Origin: NCEH01 sp002257205
GTDB lineage: Bacteria; Pseudomonadota; Alphaproteobacteria; Rhizobiales; Xanthobacteraceae
Direction: 5' to 3' (one strand)
Assembly: GCF_043195105.1 (NCBI RefSeq)
Contig: NZ_JBAFWO010000004.1
Length of the DNA stretch: 64,000 nt
Of the stretch, positions 59,807 to 64,000 are shown piece by piece; positions within the stretch are counted from its first letter, which is position 1, and every line of letters begins with the position of its first letter. The notes below the pieces were generated by a model that saw nothing but the letters and a program-made list of their open reading frames with translations, was not told where the DNA came from and searched no databases. A program made the position numbers and the translations under genes.

Positions 59807-62800
59807 TTATTCCGCCGCCTGAAGACCGCGCCGCTTTTCCATCTCGCGCAAGGCACGGCGATATTCCACCGGCATGACTTTCACGAATTTGCTGCGGTAA
59901 TCGGCCCAATTATCCAGGATCGTCTGGGCGCGGGTGGAGCCGGTATAGTGCAGATGCTTGGCGATCAACTGGTGCAAGCGCTCCTCGTCATGCCGGGACA
60001 TGTCGCCCTGCACGTCGATGCGGCCCTTGAACTCCAGATCGCCGCCATGATGGTGCAGGCGTTCCAGAAGGTCTTCCTCTTCTTCCACCGGCTCGATATC
60101 CACCATGGAGAGGTTGCAGCGCTTGGCGAAGCTCTTGTCCTCGTCCAGCACATAGGCGACGCCGCCGGACATGCCGGCCGCGAAATTCCGCCCGGTCTGG
60201 CCGATCACCACCACGATGCCGCCGGTCATATATTCGCAGCCATGGTCGCCGGTGCCTTCAACGACGGCGACTGCCCCCGAATTGCGCACCGCGAAGCGCT
60301 CGCCCGCGACCCCGCGGAAATAGCATTCCCCATCGGTGGCGCCGTACATCACCGTATTGCCGACGATGATGGATTCCTCCGCGACGATGATGGAATTGGC
60401 CGGCGGGCGCACGACGATGCGGCCGCCCGAGAGGCCCTTGCCTACGTAATCGTTCGCTTCGCCCACGAGGTTCACCGTCACGCCGGTCATGAGGAAGGCG
60501 CCGAACGCCTGGCCCGCGGTGCCGGAGAGGTTCACCGTGATGGTGTCGTCCGGCAGGCCGGCGCCGCCATGGCGCTTGGCCACCTCGCCCGAGAGCATGG
60601 CGCCCACCGAGCGGTCCACGCTGCGGATCGGGCTGTCGATCACCACCTTTTCGCCGCGCTCCAGCGCGGGCATGGCCTTGGCGATCAGGGTGCGGTCGAG
60701 CACCTTCTCGATCGGGTGGTGTTGGCGCTCGTTGTGGCGGATGGAGACGTCCGCCGGCATGTTCGGCTGGGCGAAGATGCGGGAGAAGTCGAGCCCGTTC
60801 GCCTTCCAATGGTCGATGGCCGGCTGGCGGTCCAAGGCGTCCACCCGGCCCACCATCTCTTCCACCGAGCGGAAGCCGAGCTGCGCCATGATCTCGCGCA
60901 TCTCCTCCGCGATGAAGAAGAAATAATTGATCACGTGCTCGGGCGTGCCCTTGAAGCGCTTGCGCAGCACCGGGTCCTGGGTCGCCACGCCCACCGGGCA
61001 GGTGTTCAGATGGCACTTGCGCATCATGATGCAGCCCGCCGCGATCAGGGGCGCGGTGGAGAAGCCGAACTCGTCGGCTCCCAGCAGCGCGCCGATGACG
61101 GCATCGCGGCCGGTGCGCAGCCCGCCGTCCACCTGCAACACGATGCGGCCGCGCAGCCGGTTCGCCACCAGGGTCTGCTGGGTCTCGGCAAGGCCGATCT
61201 CCCACGGCGAGCCGGCGTGCTTGATGGCGGTGAGCGGGGACGCGCCCGTGCCGCCCTCGAAGCCGGAAATGGTGATGTGGTCGGCGCGCGCCTTGGCGAC
61301 GCCCGCCGCGACTGTGCCCACGCCCACTTCCGACACCAACTTCACCGAGACGTCCGCCGCCGGATTGACGTTCTTCAGGTCATAGATGAGCTGCGCCAGA
61401 TCCTCGATGGAATAGATATCGTGGTGCGGCGGCGGCGAGATGAGGCCGACGCCGGGGGTGGAGTGGCGCACCTTGGCGATCACCGCATCGACCTTGTGGC
61501 CGGGCAATTGGCCGCCCTCGCCGGGCTTGGCACCCTGCGCGACCTTGATCTGCATGACGTCGGAATTGACCAGATATTCCGTGGTCACGCCGAACCGGCC
61601 CGAGGCCACCTGCTTAATGGCCGAGCGCATGGAATCGCCGTTGGGCAGAGGCTTGTAGCGCTCCGCCTCCTCGCCGCCCTCGCCGGTATTCGACTTGCCG
61701 CCGATCCGGTTCATGGCGATGGCGAGCGTGGTGTGCGCCTCGCGCGAGATGGAGCCGAACGACATGGCGCCCGTGGAGAAGCGCTTGACGATCTCGGCCG
61801 CCGGCTCGACATCGGCCAGGTCCACCGGCGCATTACCGATCTCGCCCGCATCGCGCAGGCGGAACAGCGAGCGGATGGTAAGCGGCTGGCCGTCCGCCGG
61901 CGCGTTCATCATCTTGGCGAAGGCGCGGTAATGATCCTGCGCATTGCCGCGCACGGCATGCTGGAGGGTGGCGACGCTGTCGGGCGACCAAGCATGCTCC
62001 TCGCCGCGGATGCGATAGGCATATTCCCCGCCCACGTCGAGCGCGAGCCGGTAGACCGGCGCGTCGGAGAAGGCGAGCTTGTGCCGGCGCACGGTCTCTT
62101 CCGCCACCTCGGAGAGGCCCACGCCCTCGATGGTGGTGGCGGTGCCGAAGAAATACTTCGCCACCAGCTCGGATGAGAGGCCGACGGCGTCGAAGATCTG
62201 CGCGCCGCAATAGGATTGATAGGTGGAGATGCCCATCTTGGACATCACCTTCAGCAATCCCTTGTCCACCGACTTGATGAAGCGCTTGACGATCTCGGTC
62301 TCGTCCACTTCCTCGGGAATGTCTTCCTTCATGCCCAGCAGGGTCTCGAAGGCGAGGTAGGGGTTGATCGCTTCCGCGCCATAGCCGGCGAGGCAGGCGA
62401 AATGGTGCACTTCGCGCGCTTCGCCGGTCTCCACCACGAGCCCCACCGAGGTACGCAGGCCGGTGCGGATGAGATGATGATGCACCGCCGCCGTCGCCAG
62501 CAAGGACGGGATCGGGATGCGGTCCGGCCCGATCATGCGGTCGGATAGGATGATGATATTGTAACCGCCGTGGACAGCCGCCTCGGCGCGTTCGCACAGG
62601 CGCTCCAGCGCGCCTTCCATGCCCGCCGCGCCCTTGTCGGTCGCATAAGTGATGTCGAGCGTGCGGGTGTCGAACCGCTCCTCCATGAAGCCGATGGAGC
62701 GGATCTTCTCCAGATCCTCATTGGTGAGGATGGGCTGGCGCACTTCCAGGCGCTTGCGGCGGGCATTGCCTTCGAGATCGAAGATGTTCGGCCGCGGGCC

Positions 62801-64000
62801 GATGAACGAGACCAGGCTCATGACCAGTTCCTCGCGGATCGGGTCGATGGGCGGGTTGGTCACCTGGGCGAAATTCTGCTGGAAGTAGGAATACAGCAGC
62901 TTCGACTTGTTGGAGAGCACCGAGATGGGCGTATCCGTGCCCATGGAGCCGACCGCTTCCTGGCCGGTCACGGCCATGGGAGCCATGAGCAGCTTCAGGT
63001 CTTCCTGGGTGTAGCCGAACGCCTGCTGGCGATCGAGCAGCGACACGTCGGTGCGCACCTCGCGCGCTTCGACCTTGCGCAGGTCCTCCAGCACCAATTG
63101 GGTGCGCTTCAGCCATTCCTTGTAGGGATGGGCGCGGGCGAGCGAGGTCTTGATCTCCTCGTCGGGCACGAGCCTGCCTTCCACCAGGTCCACCAGCAGC
63201 ATCTTGCCGGGTTGGAGGCGCCACTTGGTGACGATCTTCTCCTCCGGCAGGGTGAGCACGCCCATTTCCGAGGCGAGCACGATGGTATCGTCGCTCGTCA
63301 CCATGTAGCGCGCCGGGCGCAGGCCGTTGCGATCGAGGGTGGCGATGATCTGGCGCCCGTCGGTGGCGACGATGGCCGCCGGCCCGTCCCACGGCTCCAT
63401 GAGGGCGGCGTGATATTCGTAGAAGGCGCGCCGCTCCTCATCCATGAGCGGATTGCCCGCCCAGGCCTCGGGCACCAGCATCATGGCCGCGTGGGGCAGC
63501 GAATAGCCGCCCTGGGTCAGGAATTCGAGCGCATTGTCGAAGCAGGCGGTGTCCGACTGCCCTTCATAGGAGATCGGCCACAGCTTGGAGATGTCGGCGC
63601 CGAACAATTCGGTGTCCACCGACGCCTGCCGCGCCGCCATCCAGTTCACATTGCCGCGCAGCGTGTTGATCTCGCCGTTATGGGCGACCATCCGATAGGG
63701 ATGGGCCAGCGGCCAGGCCGGGAAGGTGTTGGTGGAGAAGCGCTGATGCACCAGCGCCAGCGCGCTCTCGAAATCGGGATCGTGCAAGTCGGGATAATAG
63801 GCGCCCAGCTGGTCGGCCAGGAACATGCCCTTGTAGACCAGGGTGCGGCACGACAGGGACACCGGATAATAGCCGGCAGTGCGCGGGTCCTTGGCGTCAT
63901 AGATGACGTTGGAGATCATCTTGCGCAGCACGAACAGGCGGCGCTCGAAGGCGTCCTCGTCGGCGATGCTCTCGCCGCGGCCGAGGAAGATATGCACATG
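59807..64000 (-). CDS. gltB: Glutamate synthase large subunit, N-terminus cut by the window edge
   Basis: About 1397 codons are in the window; roughly the first 150 residues, with the Cys1 glutaminase nucleophile, lie beyond the right edge. Visible parts: the end of the class II amidotransferase domain (HQRFSTNTFPAWPLAHPYR, NGEINTL), the central domain, the FMN-binding synthase domain (GANS-like SGFEGGTGASPLTAIKHAG), the 3Fe-4S cluster (CIMMRKCHLNTCPVG: C-x5-C-x4-C) and the C-terminal GxGxG beta-helix (FAGMSGGVAYVLDED). The stop is at 59807. Confidence 0.96.
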   Translation of the reverse strand, partial: HVHIFLGRGESIADEDAFERRLFVLRKMISNVIYDAKDPRTAGYYPVSLSCRTLVYKGMFLADQLGAYYPDLHDPDFESALALVHQRFSTNTFPAWPLAHPYRMVAHNGEINTLRGNVNWMAARQASVDTELFGADISKLWPISYEGQSDTACFDNALEFLTQGGYSLPHAAMMLVPEAWAGNPLMDEERRAFYEYHAALMEPWDGPAAIVATDGRQIIATLDRNGLRPARYMVTSDDTIVLASEMGVLTLPEEKIVTKWRLQPGKMLLVDLVEGRLVPDEEIKTSLARAHPYKEWLKRTQLVLEDLRKVEAREVRTDVSLLDRQQAFGYTQEDLKLLMAPMAVTGQEAVGSMGTDTPISVLSNKSKLLYSYFQQNFAQVTNPPIDPIREELVMSLVSFIGPRPNIFDLEGNARRKRLEVRQPILTNEDLEKIRSIGFMEERFDTRTLDITYATDKGAAGMEGALERLCERAEAAVHGGYNIIILSDRMIGPDRIPIPSLLATAAVHHHLIRTGLRTSVGLVVETGEAREVHHFACLAGYGAEAINPYLAFETLLGMKEDIPEEVDETEIVKRFIKSVDKGLLKVMSKMGISTYQSYCGAQIFDAVGLSSELVAKYFFGTATTIEGVGLSEVAEETVRRHKLAFSDAPVYRLALDVGGEYAYRIRGEEHAWSPDSVATLQHAVRGNAQDHYRAFAKMMNAPADGQPLTIRSLFRLRDAGEIGNAPVDLADVEPAAEIVKRFSTGAMSFGSISREAHTTLAIAMNRIGGKSNTGEGGEEAERYKPLPNGDSMRSAIKQVASGRFGVTTEYLVNSDVMQIKVAQGAKPGEGGQLPGHKVDAVIAKVRHSTPGVGLISPPPHHDIYSIEDLAQLIYDLKNVNPAADVSVKLVSEVGVGTVAAGVAKARADHITISGFEGGTGASPLTAIKHAGSPWEIGLAETQQTLVANRLRGRIVLQVDGGLRTGRDAVIGALLGADEFGFSTAPLIAAGCIMMRKCHLNTCPVGVATQDPVLRKRFKGTPEHVINYFFFIAEEMREIMAQLGFRSVEEMVGRVDALDRQPAIDHWKANGLDFSRIFAQPNMPADVSIRHNERQHHPIEKVLDRTLIAKAMPALERGEKVVIDSPIRSVDRSVGAMLSGEVAKRHGGAGLPDDTITVNLSGTAGQAFGAFLMTGVTVNLVGEANDYVGKGLSGGRIVVRPPANSIIVAEESIIVGNTVMYGATDGECYFRGVAGERFAVRNSGAVAVVEGTGDHGCEYMTGGIVVVIGQTGRNFAAGMSGGVAYVLDEDKSFAKRCNLSMVDIEPVEEEEDLLERLHHHGGDLEFKGRIDVQGDMSRHDEERLHQLIAKHLHYTGSTRAQTILDNWADYRSKFVKVMPVEYRRALREMEKRRGLQAAE

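Noticed and set aside
59741..62176. 811-codon plus-strand open frame opposite gltB
   Set aside because: Shadow frame; repetitive His/Arg/Asp-rich translation, no start signal.

Overview
The window reads as an alphaproteobacterium, probably of the Hyphomicrobiales (a Xanthobacteraceae- or Methylobacterium-like genome). This is inferred from a GC-rich backbone, alpha-type gltBD and map, and an oxalate operon with a tripartite tricarboxylate transporter. No rRNA or tRNA gene was seen, so the placement is tentative. The window has two parts with a sharp border near 37,580.

Positions 1 to about 37,577 are a mobile genomic island (ICE-like), truncated at the left edge of the window. It ends at a tyrosine integrase next to radC. 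The radC reading frame is cut just after its HNHP motif, so the island seems to sit inside radC. From the left the island carries: (i) an anti-restriction and maintenance block on the minus strand (the start of a large methyltransferase-helicase, three conserved plasmid-type proteins, a 710-residue ParB-like protein, ArdC and a small HEPN-like partner). Four genes or transcription units in this block are preceded by the same kind of structured leader. (ii) An efflux and oxidoreductive block: a TetR regulator, an RND pump, and a four-gene operon of cytochrome b561, O-methyltransferase, DUF3500 protein and Tat-exported esterase, with near-identical operators on both sides. (iii) A defence block: a DUF1778/GNAT toxin-antitoxin pair, a nuclease plus Ski2-like helicase pair that resembles Hachiman, and a full type III CBASS locus. 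The CBASS locus has NucC, a CD-NTase, two HORMA-type proteins, a TRIP13-like ATPase and a DUF2188 protein, with a divergent CapH/CapP-like regulator pair and an ExoI-like exonuclease. IS110, IS1182 and IS21 elements interrupt the island; exact ends and a 7-bp target duplication can be given for IS21.

Positions 37,578 to 64,000 are chromosome-like. They hold truncated radC, map, sfsA, a thioesterase, an FAH-family gene, sucCD, and an oxalate catabolism cluster. The cluster comprises two formyl-CoA transferases, oxalyl-CoA decarboxylase, a 48-codon open frame with a strong ribosome binding site, a GntR regulator, TctABC, an IclR regulator and a PanE-like reductase. After that come YqaA/DedA-type and small secreted proteins, and glutamate synthase (gltD, and gltB cut by the right edge).

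Inferred working model: TctC/TctB/TctA bring in a small carboxylate, plausibly oxalate. Frc with succinyl-CoA or formyl-CoA makes oxalyl-CoA, Oxc decarboxylates it, and the PanE-like enzyme may reduce part of it to glyoxylate. On the island, DNA damage or ssDNA would relieve CapH repression through CapP and raise CBASS expression.
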